DNA of 64,000 nt from Polytrichum commune (taxonomy: Eukaryota; Streptophyta; Polytrichopsida; Polytrichales; Polytrichaceae). Positions 22,579 to 34,239 of the stretch are shown here, piece after piece (within the stretch, counting starts at the first letter, position 1; each line of letters opens with the position of its first letter). Location: assembly GCA_950295325.1 (NCBI GenBank), contig OX485806.1:43581169-43645168 (forward strand), in the 5' to 3' direction. Below the pieces are notes generated by a model. That model saw only the letters and a program-made list of their open reading frames with translations. It searched no databases and was not told the DNA's origin. Position numbers and translations under genes: made by a program.

Positions 22579-25500
22579 ATGGTCGTAATGAGCAGGTCAA
22601 TGGGACCCGGGACTTCGCCACGCGGACGGTTGCGGCGAGACCGCCAAGGGGCTCCCCCATCAATGACACAGCCTGGAGGTGTGGGCCCTTCCATTGGAAG
22701 GCGGACCAATAACCCACAACCGCCACCAACTGGGAGGGATGCGAGACGACTGGATGGAGCTGCCATGCTCATTCCGCTCATGGGGAGCACTCAGGCGTTT
22801 CCGTTGGGCACACCGCCCCCTCCCCACCCGTTGGTGGATTGCGCAGAATTGGTCAACGACGCCGCTTTCTTGGACCAGTATGGGGCGAGGACGCCAGTTC
22901 TTCGGAATATTATGCGGACGCCGCCACGAGCGAGGCAGAATATCGTGAGGAGAGTGTTCGGGGTGCCCGAGCGTATGGAGAGTGTATGCGTGGAGGGGGA
23001 AGAACATATGGTGGTGAGGTTGCTGACCGATGAACCCCTCCAAGTGAAAGCTGACCAAGCACTTCCATGGGCACCTTTTTTGATTGACCCGAGCCCATTT
23101 CCACCTGGCTCAGCGCAAAGGGTTGTGGCAGAGGGCGCTGCTACGAAGTACGGTGCTCCCCGGCTTGCAGACATTGGGGGATTCTTCTACCACGTTGTCC
23201 CAAGGCGAAGAGCGGTAATAACCTTAAGCCATGAGCCCTTGAAAGTCTAAAATGTTTGATGTGCTTGATATGCTTGCACTTGAAATCATTATGCTTGATA
23301 TGCTCTAAATTATGTGTGTGTCATCCATGCAGGTGGGAGCAATTGGTTGCGCAGATTTTGCGAAGCCTTTTGTCTTGCCAACGGGGTCGACATTCAAGGA
23401 TATTGGGGGACGAGCCAACGTGGTGGCAGTGGTCTACGTGCCCGATCCTATTGGGCAACTCATGCCTGCGCAGGTGTCCAGCTACGCCACACACATAGGG
23501 CGCATCTACTCATTGAAGCTGCCGCTACGACCTGGCATTGCCACCGGCCCCAACTTGAACTGGGAGTTTGGGAATGCATCATCGACCCCCAGCCCACAGT
23601 TGATGGACGGAACCAGTAGTCAGAAAGGTTCCGACGACGACTATGAAACTATGAGCACATACCCAACGGGACCAAACCTTACCGCCTTCGACCCCAAATT
23701 CACACACCCCTTTTCAGCTGAGGGCGGTGGCAGCCTTCGTAGGACCGCGAGACGCAGGGCGACGGTAAGTACATTCTCATTGTCGGCACACCACGACACG
23801 GCTTCTTCCACAACTCGGTCCCAAGCTGGCAATGTATGGGCCTCCGAAGCCCGCATCGTGGACCCCCAAGATGTATCACTATATTCGTTAATTTGAGACT
23901 TTCTCTTGTCTCAAATTAATATATGAACCACAACAGCATGGTGTAATGTTTGGGTCGTCCTACCTAAATCATCTTGATATGAGTTCTTAATTGGGTTCTT
24001 GATATGAACACCCGCTTCAAAGTATTTGCATCTTACAACATTCTCCAATATTTGTGTGATTTTATCCATGTTCTTATATTTGTAACTGTCTCAAAATGCC
24101 GAAAAAGTCCAAAATTAACGAATATAGTGATATGTGATGAGCGTCGCATTAGGACAAGTCAGGGCTCATGAAAATGGCTCATCGGAGGACTTGGGCTCCG
24201 CTCATGTGCTGTATGCAACATCCCCACGGTCGAACGGCATGCAATCACCCGCGAACCGCTCAGCTGAATCTTCCCCGTTCAATGCTCAGCGCAGTCCACA
24301 TTCCGATGGAGCAGACAGAGCTGCCCAGGCTCTGCAAGAGGCGGAGGACGCCTTCATGGCAGCCGACTTGAAATATGACATGGCACGCGAAGCCCAAGAC
24401 TGGGACGAACTTGATCTTAATGAGCCAGTCGATGTAAGCTCAACCCTACACCCCAACACTTGGTATATACGATCCGCAGCATCGTATAATTGTAGTGCAA
24501 ATTCAGTTGTGCTTATTATGATTTAGGCGTCCAATTTTCATTCTAGTTGCGGGGCTGATCCTAGACCAAATACTAGGTGGAGACTGAATGGTTGTTGATT
24601 GTCATCCGTGGCAGGGATCGGCCGCGCATGTGGTGGATGATGAGACGATGGCGGTTGAGGCTTCCCAAAAACGATTTTGGAAAGCCTTCGATGCAGAGCT
24701 CGGGCTTAGCTCTGAGGACACCAAGTTGGGGCGGACACTAGCAACACTTGGTCGGAGGCGCGGCAGCTGCATGGGCCTCACGCCAACGATGATCAACAAT
24801 GAAGTGGCTGCTCTCCGAGAGTGCTCCTCAATGTGTGCCTACAACACGGAGTTTATTGTTGCAGCATTCAATGCCATTGCCAAACCAGATTGGTGGGTGT
24901 GGGATGTTTTGGAAAAGTGTTTCCCTGATGAGGAGGATGTGACAGTGTGGTCCGCGGAGGCACTTTGTTCTAAACTAGGCAATAGACTCTCTGGCACAGT
25001 TGGGGACATGGCTTCAATGGAGGCTGTGGTGGATCGCCTCCATATGTGGAGGAAAGTGAAATCGAATAGCGGGGCATTCAAAAAGGAGAGCGACTATTTG
25101 GTAGCATACAGGAATCGCAACGAAGCTTGGAATTTTTACCGATTATGCGCAATCCGCTTCGATACTCTGGGTGACTATCGGGACGGACTACGGACCCTGT
25201 CAACCGTACCCCTAATGGTAAGTAGGACACGCAGTAACGTTTTTGGAAAGTCATAGGTCATGTTTATGAATTTTTGGTATGTTATTGTTGCATACCTAAC
25301 AACATGCCAGTCCTTTCCAGATACTTATATGTGGGGGAACTTGGGCACGTGGGCCAGGTTCACGCAGGAGAGGAGTTGCGAGCATTGAGGGAATACTTCA
25401 CAACAGCTCAAAGAAAGGGGGGTGTCATGCTGCCATTTTATGTGGAGTACACAATTGGAGATGAAGGCTTCGACGTGAACGAGTCGGGAACCGTAGATTG

Positions 25501-27443
25501 CGGGGGGCCAACAAAGCGCATGTTGTCCAACGCATGGTTCCAATATTGGGATAACGTAGGGGTGAGTTCCACTTGGCAACTTTTGGCATTCACATTGCGC
25601 ATGAATTTGCATTTCATTACAATTTTCAAATGTATATATTCAACAGGCATTATTTCCATTGAATTGCTCATAGCCTTTGAGTTACATGAATTACTCATAT
25701 TGCATGAGTGCACATGCCTCCCTTGAATGCATTTTCAGCCTCACACATGAGAGGAATTTTGTATCTTGAACATCTGCCATGGCTATGGTGAACTAGATAG
25801 CATTGGTTATTTCCTTAAGGTTGCAAATGAATTCCATGTAATGGGTTCATATTACGTCTACTTCAAACCAATTCACCTAAAGTCCATAGATAGCATATTG
25901 GGGTCTTTGCTGATTCATGTTTAGATCAATATATCAATGGAAGTCTACTCGTTGACACTCTTTTATGGGTACATTTGCCTTACAAATGTCTGACGCAATT
26001 ATGTGACTTTATTGTCCACATGTGCATGAAAAATAGTGAACCACTGAGATGAAGTAGTTCGGATCTACTAATTCAGGAACTGCGCCTGCATCCCTGTTAT
26101 GTACTTCTAGGTTGCACTTCATCCAAAATGTTATCCTACCTCCGAGGATGCACCAATATAATTTCTGCATCTCAATTCTGTTGACATTAATGTCTATTGA
26201 GCAAGTGCGATGAACTGTGTAGGGTATTGAACTATGTAGGATCAGCATGACTCTGAAATCTTAAACATTGTATACTAATTCCCAGACTATGCAAATTTAG
26301 CTATACCTGCTGAATGAATGGTGTCCCTCGCAAGCGAGAAGTCATAGACAGCAACGAGAAGTTAATTGCCTAATAAATTGGACCATTTCGTGTGCAGATA
26401 TGGATGGACATATTTTCTAGGGCCGAGCAGGGACACGCGCTGCACTTGCGGCCACCCAAAAACGGCCGCCTAACGTCCCAGACACGCACGGAGTTAATGT
26501 TTGTGGGGTGGTTTATGTTCATGTTGATGCAGCACGGAGTGCGTGTGAGCAGGCCGTTTATCAAAGCTACAATGGCGTTTGCGTGTGGCAGCAACCCTGC
26601 GAGCCCAGATGACCCGACGCTGAGCTCATGGGATGCGGATTTCATTGCGTACAAGCCGGCAGTAGATAGTGCATTTAAGTTACTCATGGTAGGTGACATA
26701 GATTCACAGCGAAGTGCATGCGCGTCGGTGACAGTGCAGGACTGCCCCGATTTGGCATGGGCCATTATGGACTTGGAGCCCGGGCCTGGATTTGTGGAGG
26801 CCGTAGAGGCATTGAGGAAGCGTAATGTGTATAAATGGTTGTTCCAGGACTGTGCAGTGGCAGGTGAGGCTTTGCACACAGGATTCACGTTGTGCATCGA
26901 CAACATTGTGGAGACGCAAGACCTGCCACTTCTCCAGAAGAAGAGGATCTTGTTGACTAAAGAAAAATTCCGGGCCTCTCCACAATTCTTTGAGCCCGTG
27001 TTTGGTGCGGATATGGGGTTGAATGTGGAAGACTTCTTGGGCACTTGCACGTACGTCGACATAAAGAAGGCCATGCAAGTAAGTATATTCGCAACACAAA
27101 GCTTTTTTTCTCATTTGATTATCTTGTATTAATTACACGCGGAAGGACCCCATGCTGACACATCCCGAATTGTCTCCTTGAAATGCAGTCACGATTTGAG
27201 GCATGCGTGCGAGGCTTACCCATGGTCGAGCTCCAGAACCTCCTCTTTTTCATCACCGACTCTCGGTACTTCACTTATGCGGCGATACGCATTGTTGGAA
27301 AGCCCAATTGGTCACAAGAGAAGTTGCCCACATCCGCGACATGTTTCAACACTCTATACATGCCTCTCTACGAGAATGAGGCACTGATGGCGCGGAAGTT
27401 GAGCATGGCGACGGCAAACTGCGAGGGGTACGGGCTCATCTGA
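22579..27443 (+). CDS. HECT-domain E3 ubiquitin ligase-like gene, seven exons
   Basis: Proposed exons: 22579-23214, 23333-23764, 24290-24433, 24615-25217, 25358-25561, 26398-27078, 27189-27443; about 984 residues. All joins fall between codons. The last three exons form a HECT domain: YTIGDEGFDVNESG..DCGGPT (N-lobe), ELMFVGWFMFMLMQHGVRVS, and a C-lobe ending SATCFNTLYMPLYENEALMA with the catalytic Cys at 27342-27344 and the usual end NCEGYGLI. HECT ligases take ubiquitin from E2 onto this Cys and pass it to substrates. The first ~600 residues are not recognised: exon 1 starts Arg/Pro-rich, exon 3 is acidic and probably helical. The exon 5 acceptor is uncertain: the best-looking site (TCCTTTCCAG/, exon from 25321) would shift frame, the in-frame one (25358) is weak. 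So either my model or the gene is slightly off. It is not one of the usual UPL types by its N-terminal part. Confidence 0.8.
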
Positions 27444-29515
27444 TTCACTCTATTATGTCGATTCGTAATACATGTAGAGCAAAGGAGAGTGTCTTATGAT
27501 CGAGGTATGTTTTGGATTAGAAGTTATGTCTCCAAATGAGGACTGTGGAATGTTTATTGGAAAGCAGTGGGTTTATTTTTTTGAACTTTCGAATAGATGT
27601 TGGGTGAGGATTGGCATGGGCTTCTTTTATAGCAATGTAGGCCAAGTGTCATTATGTAAAATGCAAATATCAAATCTTTTCCTAATAGGCCAAAACGCTC
27701 AAAATTTTCATCCAGTCCAATCCTGGAAGTATATTCACAGTCCACTCACATTCTGTCTTCGACTTGTGTGTTCAAGATACGTGTTGGAAGGTTGTTCGTG
27801 TGCTTAGCTCCCTGAGGCTGTGTCAAAGCGCACATCTCTTCAAACTGTCCATAGTAATTTGGGCTAAATTCCTTCTTACCCAAAGGTAAATACCTGAATA
27901 CCGAAAAAATTTGCAGGACAAAGAGGATGAAGTTTTGCACTGCAGAAAGTCACATAAAGAGTTCCTTCACGTGACATGTAACCTTGTGAATGATAGGTTT
28001 GCTAGAGGATGAGGATGAAATCAATGAGGTTTCTTCTGGTAACTCATGTTTGTACTTTGCGCATTGAGTTTGTAATCGTGCACTCTTTTTCTGCATACCT
28101 GGGTCCTGGAGTCCACCAGGATACAAACGGCCCAGTTGCACTCAGTTCCCCCATCCCTGTATTGGACACTACACACTACAAAGGGTGACAGATGAGCACA
28201 TTGTTTCTTGCAGATGCTGATCCTCTTGCTTTTGTGTGAAGTTACATTGAGCTGGCTCAGAGACAATTCTGTATGCAAACATATCAAATGTAAGGAAGTA
28301 CTGAAAAAACACATGACCTTGTTATTTGATGACCTGTGAACTCTACTTGACCTAGTAGACCTTATTGAATCGAGGGCACACTTTCAGCCTGAGGTGTACA
28401 ATGATGATACACCTGGTTCTTGATTTCTTCACTGTTGTCGCCTATCATTTAAGAATATTTCTACCTTCATATGTGCAGATAAAATTGAGGCCACTTACAT
28501 GTCAACTTACTACCCCATGATTAAGCACAAGAATCATGTTTAGAAAATAGGCAGAGGAAAAGAGTGCAAAGCGTCCAATGTTCTCCTCAGATGCCAAAGC
28601 CCAACCTCCAATCAGTGAGCATTGAACCAGTTTATGAAGTACAAAAGCCAGCTTCTAAAGACCATTGCATGACAGCTCCATTACTCTGGCTCATACAAGA
28701 CATAAAAGACATTAAACATGTCTACAACAATCATCATTGCTTGAATCAAATTTGTAACACAAATTGGACCTAAACGTCACAACACCTTATTGGACCCACA
28801 AGAACAATGTGTTAGATACATATATGACACTCTTAAACGACAAGTGCAGTTGGCAATGCCAAGAACCATCATTTCATTTTACAAAACAATATTAACTGTA
28901 CATTGTACACCCATATTCAGTACACAAGGGAGCATGTACACAGAAAGGTTATAAATATTTAAGTCTCTCGCTACTATCATTGGATAAGTGTCCGGCATCC
29001 TCCAGTATGAGACTGCAAGATCTACTAATCGTTGTCTATGATCCTATTGCAACCATCATTAAGTCCTGTTATGGACAAACCATAAATTTCTGAGCACCAA
29101 CTGCTTCTGAAGGCCTGCCAGAGTCGAGCACTACATGTCAGCACCATAACCGTTATGGAAGCTACATGTCCTTCTCCAAAGAAAAGGTGTGAATCAACCA
29201 GCACAGACAGCAACTCAAATGTATGGTAGATTGAGAGGAAAAGTAAATACCTGAATACCAGGCACTTCAGCAAATTAGCCATTTCTGAAAGCTGTCCTCT
29301 GTCTCAGCATCACATGCTAAAAATTTACTCTGCACACAAGGCCACCAGTAAACAACTAAGGCCCCAATCACAATGGAAATATTGAAATTAGAATGTGTAA
29401 ATAACACACAATTGAAGGTATTCCCATGTTTTGTGACACTTACCAATTGCTGAAAGTGAAAAGAACATACGACTTCACCAGCCAAGTCCTTCCATGTTGA
29501 GCAGCCTCTGATTGA
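27444..29515. other. Spacer between two converging genes
   Basis: About 2 kb between the stop of the HECT gene (+) and the stop of the CofD/VPS8 locus (-). No coding region is recognised; 3' ends of both transcripts would lie here. Confidence 0.5.
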
Positions 29516-31384
29516 TCACCTTCGTGCAACAACTGAAGTCCTCTGTGTAGGCCTACTTCGTGAAGTGCTACTGCTGTTGGTAATAGGAGCACTACGAGGG
29601 CGATGTTTTCGAGGTGGTGCCAGATGAAGCTCCAGTGATGGTCCAAGAACTGAGAGACTCTCACCATCCTGCAGCTGCTTCAGCACTTCCAGCTGAAAAA
29701 TAACAAGAAACACAAGATTGAGAATTACAGGATACTCTCCAAAGTAAGATACTTCATTTCAATTCAAAATAACACTCTCTGAAGGTCTACCCAGATACGA
29801 AGACAGCCTTGATTGAGATGACTTGAATCAACCCACTTGATAGTTGGCCGCTTAAAATTGCAAAATCAAACATACTCGCAATCACATGGAATGGAAACAT
29901 TCATCTGAAGATCACCCATACCCGAGAGACTGTCACAGAGCTGTAATAACTTGTGTTTGCTGTGCCTCGCAAATATGTCGCAAGTTTGGATTGCCCTGGA
30001 GCATCATTTCCTACTTCTGTTTCAGACCCTCTGCCTTTGCTAATAGCCTTCTTTGCAAGGGAGGAAAATGAACTTGATTTCACCTTCAGTGAGCAGATAG
30101 GGCAGCCAGACTCTTCTCTAGAGGGTCCATTACCATCTATACAGGTGATGTGTGCAGCATGCCCACAGTGAAAAATGCTGAAACCATATGAAGCAACAAT
30201 GGCAGTCCCTGTGTCTTTGTAACCTGCTTTTCCTTTGGGCAGATTGTGAGAATTAGATCCCAAGGCAGCGCTTGTATGACCTTTATTGGTGTCATCATCA
30301 AGTCCAAGTCTGCAGATACAGCAGGTGTAAGCCAGAGCAGCATAGCTGTGTGTACAGCCCCTCCGAAGAGAGGTGATATTGTAGAACGTGTCCTCCTCAA
30401 TTATCCGTTTTGCAGTCCCCTGCACCGCCCACAAAATTATAAGATGATTCACCTAAATTGACACTCTATGATAGGCAAGGCAATTAAGGATGGCATTATC
30501 AGGTAAAAGGTACAAAAGATGCGGTTGAATAGAATACCAGTATGGTACGCTCGTATCCATAAACACTGAGCATATTAAGGATTGTTGGTCTGAAATCCCC
30601 AAATGGATGGGTACCATGATCTGCCAAAATTTTGTCCATGATATAATGCAGAGGCACATAACCCATCATGCCATCTATAATGTTCTCCATAATCAGCACA
30701 AAAACCTTCTTCAAAATTGCACCTGCAGCAAAAATGTCCAGATGGAAATTGTCCAATGAGTTACATAAGCATTGCAATCTCAAATTGCAGATGATACTTG
30801 ATCACGTGATCGCATAGCCCAATACAGAGTACATGCAAGTTCTTTGCCTGGCACCCACAACTTGCAACATTACCAGCAAAAATGCTGTCAAGATCTAATA
30901 CCGAATTGCTGTGTGAAAGAAAAAGCACCTTTGGCATCCCTACTAGCCACCTTCCCCTGAGCTATTGATTTCTTTCTAGTAGCTCTCCTCCGTCCAGCAT
31001 GTTTTGAACCTTGCCTCCTGTGACTTATGGAATCATACACATCCCCATGCTTGGTGTCTGCTTTCATAGACCGACCTGAAGGCTCCACAACCCTGTAGAA
31101 GAAGTGAGGATAGAGGGGAGCACAGGTCAGACTTATATCACTAGCACTGAGTTGATCGAGATGAACATCCCAAGAATGAGGATAAGTTCATCTGCAAATT
31201 AAGACTTTCCAGAACGACCTCTTCAATTATACTTGGAACAGATTAGTAATCAGTAACAAGTCAAAATCCCACACCAGTCAAGAAGGCGAAACCACAGGGA
31301 TATAGACTCCTGTGGTTCAAGTCGTTGAGTGTTACGTTGACATAGGGCCACACCCACTGCAACAGCCAATTTGACAGCAGCTAC
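29516..31384 (-). CDS. VPS8: C-terminal exons of VPS8 (CORVET subunit), RING finger
   Basis: Five exons match the plant VPS8 C-terminus in order. They read ALCQRNTQRLEPQES then SLWFRLLD (31384-31275); a basic linker (31092-30929); GMMGYVPLHYIMDKILADHG then FGDFRPTILNMLSVYGYER (30722-30538); AKRIIEEDTFYNITSL, then the RING ligands CCIC, CGHAAHITC and CPIC (30419-29922); and a tail with LELHLAPPRK (29692-29516). VPS8 acts with VPS3 and the class C core in tethering endosomes. The full protein is near 1900 residues, so this is only the last fifth. Reading frame and splice sites are intact across all five exons, which argues against long decay. Homology is certain from the word order; function of this short copy is not. 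Confidence 0.85.
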
Positions 31385-32704
31385 CTGCACATGGCATGCT
31401 TTCAAAAATAAATAAAACAGTAGACATCTCCTTGATTACCGATCTTCCTATAAGCAATACTTCAATAGCGGCTGTAAGAAATTTCAAATTTATGTTTGAA
31501 GCAGACACAGAACACAAAAACTTATAAAGACCCGTTCAGGTCCATAACAGATCTTTAGGAATAGTACTTCTACTTTCAGATAGCCTTGTAATCTTAGCAA
31601 GTACTGTTCAAAATAAGCATTAAGATCCAATTTGTAAAGTCCAAGGTACAAACCTCAGGGATATTCATGAACCACGCATCATCTTTCAAGGGATCTTGTG
31701 CTACACTGTTTGCAAAGGTGGAGACAGAAAGCTCCAATGCTTGTTGACATTTGTGGGATGCTCCTATGATTGTGGGATGAATCTGCAGGAAGTTCTCGGT
31801 CTCTGCTAAACCGATCAAGACCATCATCCATGAGACTGAAGCTTGTTAGAGTTGCTGTTAAATGATTCCCATTCAATTCAACAGCAATTGGTTGCCCTTC
31901 AAAATTTACCACCACTTCATCTGCCTACCCCTGTTTAGCTAGGTTGAAAGACCAGTAAAAAGGAGATTCAAACCCCACTGCAATGTGCAATGCAGTCTGG
32001 GGTCTCAGATCTCGAATCTCAAATATCCAAGGCTTCAAGAATAAGTTGAATCTTCTCTCACACAAATGCTGAATTACTCTGCATCTACTGGGATGTGAAT
32101 TTCATTTAGAGTGAGGGACAGTATCCAACATGCAATTCATCATTTTGCAATCTTGTGTTTCACCACTTCATCTGCCTGGCCCTATTATAGCTAGGCTCAA
32201 AAAGGGGCAAGAAAAAGTTACAAACCCACTATGTAGTCTGGGGTCTCTTAAATCTAAAACCTGAATTGCTTCTAAGAATATCCATCCAAGGCTTCAAGGT
32301 TGAGATAAATCCTCCTTTTCACGCACAAATTGCTGAAATTCTCTGCTGAAATGCAAAATTTGGGAAGTGATAAATTTAATTTAGGGTTGAGGAGAGTGAT
32401 CACCCAGAACACGCACGATCTCTGCAGTGCTTCCACCATCATCCGACACAGGAAGAACATGCGCCACGCGTGTGGTCAGCTTCTTCAGTTCCTCCACCAC
32501 ACCGTTGAACGCCGTCCCACCTGCATTGAATTCAAACCGAAACACCAAGCAAGCAGCCAGACGTCAAAACCTCTCCTAAAAAAATTCCATGTTGCAATTC
32601 CAATGCAGTCTCCCGAGATCCGCTCAAAAACCCCCCAAATTCCTCTCACCTGGTAACACTAGGATGGAGGAGCCATGAGTGTCCATTGACATTGAAACCG
32701 CCAT
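29516..32704 (-). CDS. Candidate chimeric gene: CofD-like start joined to VPS8 RING end
   Basis: Eight minus-strand exons can be placed: 32704-32650, 32520-32404, 31835-31654, 31384-31275, 31092-30929, 30722-30538, 30419-29922, 29692-29516. Every join keeps phase (1,1,0,2,1,0,0) with GT/AG borders, giving 1488 nt, 495 residues, open from ATG to TGA. Exons 1-2 encode the N-terminus of a CofD/YvcK-like protein. Exons 4-8, and probably 3, encode the C-terminal part of VPS8, the Rab5-effector-side subunit of the CORVET endosomal tethering complex, ending with a RING-type zinc finger. The missing middles of both proteins are absent from the window. It may be a real fused gene or two gene pieces side by side; only transcripts can tell. 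The exon 3 acceptor (CTTCAG/TCTCATGG) is the weakest choice. Confidence 0.6.
31911..32404. repeat. Diverged ~230-bp tandem duplication in an intron of the chimeric locus
   Basis: Copy 1 (about 31911-32125) and copy 2 (about 32162-32404) share the order ACCACTTCATCTGCCT, TAGCTAGG, GTCTGGGGTCTC, CCAAGGCTTCAAG and TGAATT/TGAAAT..CTCTGC. The left edge of each copy, read on the minus strand, offers an acceptor-like GGCAG. The duplication separates the CofD-like exons from the VPS8-like exons. Confidence 0.75.
32404..32704 (-). CDS. First two exons of a CofD/YvcK-like protein
   Basis: Exon 1 (32704-32650) starts MAVSMSMDTHGSSILVLPG; exon 2 (32520-32404) continues GTAFNGVVEELKKLTTRVAH, then VLPVSDDGGSTAEIVRVL. 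The GGTAFN loop and the DDGGST motif are the nucleotide/substrate-binding signatures of the CofD (2-phospho-L-lactate transferase)/YvcK family, and the wording is that of the conserved plant member. The family block that should follow, (G)GPAVGDIRSRCLRLSD, is not found downstream, so at most ~57 residues of a much longer protein remain. The two exons join in phase 1. Confidence 0.85.
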
Positions 32705-33007
32705 CCTCACGGAGCAAGCAAAACACATCTGAAACACTCCCAAAATCCACATTGGCCATCCGAAGCATTCAAACCAATCCAATCCCACCACCCGTTCTTA
32801 ACTGCTAACCTCGCCGAGGGGTTCAAGCACCAAATGACCCGTTAGCTCTCCCTCGCGCTTTTTTTCACCGGGCAGGCCCATGAAGCCCGTCCGGCACGGC
32901 AACCTGCAGTGGCCGGTCTGTCACCTGTGGCACACCTGCAGTAGCCAGTTTCCTGCCCGTCAACACGTACGCCGTACTTTTTCCAGGCTACAGCAGCCAC
33001 CGCGAGG
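32705..33007. other. Region upstream of the CofD-like start
   Basis: Presumed promoter and 5' leader side of the minus-strand chimeric locus. I cannot point to a TATA box. It becomes GC-rich toward the minisatellite at 33008. Confidence 0.4.
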
Positions 33008-33147
33008 CTGCAACCGCGAGGGCGGTACTGCAACCACCAGCGCGAGGCTGCAACCGCGAGGGCGGTTCTGCAACCGCGAGGGCGGTTCTGCAACCGCGAG
33101 GGCGGTTCTGCAACCGCGAGGGCGGTTCTGCAACCGCGAGGGCGACG
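33008..33147. repeat. GC-rich 20-bp minisatellite
   Basis: The 20-bp unit CTGCAACCGCGAGGGCGGTT recurs about seven times, perfectly in the middle and with changes at the ends. Long open frames on both strands across it are by-products of the 20-bp period cycling through three frames. It sits about 300-450 bp upstream of the CofD-like start codon. Confidence 0.92.
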
Positions 33148-34239
33148 GTGCGGCCGCGAACGCGAGGCTGCGGCCGCGATCACCACGGCGCCGCGGCGAC
33201 AGTAGCGGCTACGAAGGCGAGCCCGCTGTGCATATTGTATTCCATACGTACTTGCCGGCCCCAGGAAGTTGTTTGGCGGGGCCAGGTCTTGTACAGCCGG
33301 TGCCGTGTACGCGTTGGAGCCCGGTAGGAGCCGTTGGGAGGCGCGCTGCAGGAGACCCAACGGACTTGCGGTGTTTCTTGCGCCTGATTGAAGATGCTCT
33401 AAGCAATCTATGTAGAGTTGATAGATGTAAAGTAATGAAACTCATCTTGGGATGCTTTCCTCCTAAATCCCTATGCGTGCTTAGGCTGTGAGTCTTTGCT
33501 TCTTTGCAATGAAAGTCCTTCGTTTGCATAAAAAAGGTAAATAACTCTTATTTTGTTATTTTCTTTACTATGACACCTGTTCTTAAGTGGTATGGGGTTT
33601 GGTGTAACGAACACCAAACGGTTGTATCTAAAAGAGATTGGATTGCATGCTCAAAATATGACAACTATCCTAACTCAATAATTAATATAATTGGAGGTCC
33701 ATAAAACCTACATGACAATTCAATGAACACAAAAATCTTCACATCGATGATGAATAAGATATTCACACAAATATCATAAATTACGAGGAAAGGGTTTACA
33801 ACCCTGATTTGGATCTGCTAACCATCTCATATTAATCACGTGTTTTATATCCTAGGAGAACTGGGCTAGTGGGGGGGGAAATAACCATTTAAGACCCACC
33901 TACCTCAATCAAATTCCAATTAATCTCAAACTTCAGCCCATTGTGGAGGATCTATACCCTACTAACTTACCAGGTCCCTAATTTAGTTGCACCTCTAGAC
34001 CCCCCCCCCCTCCTACAAGTGGTACACTAGCCCTAGCCTACCCTAAATCCTATCCTACCAGTGGGTCCCATCCACACCCATTGAATTTCCATTGTTCACT
34101 CAGCAGCCTGGCCCGACTTGCAATTCCCAGATTATTTTAAACAGGCAGCCATGTGTCATTCTACTTACATCTATAGTTGTAAACCGTGAGAAGAATAATA
34201 CTATTTTTGACCTTGCACTCTATTCTTGCTCCTTAACCC
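33148..34239. other. Intergenic DNA
   Basis: GC-rich to about 33350, then AT-rich with a T/A-rich end near 33530 that resembles a transcript 3' end (GCAATGAAAG followed by CATAAAAAAGG). No gene is recognised. Confidence 0.4.

Noticed and set aside
29516-31384. A complete VPS8 gene
   Set aside because: The N-terminal beta-propeller and most of the helical part are absent from the window; only the last exons are here.
32842-33491. Long open frames on both strands over the GC-rich segment as coding
   Set aside because: They are driven by a 20-bp minisatellite whose period is not a multiple of three and by high GC; both strands are open, with no motif.
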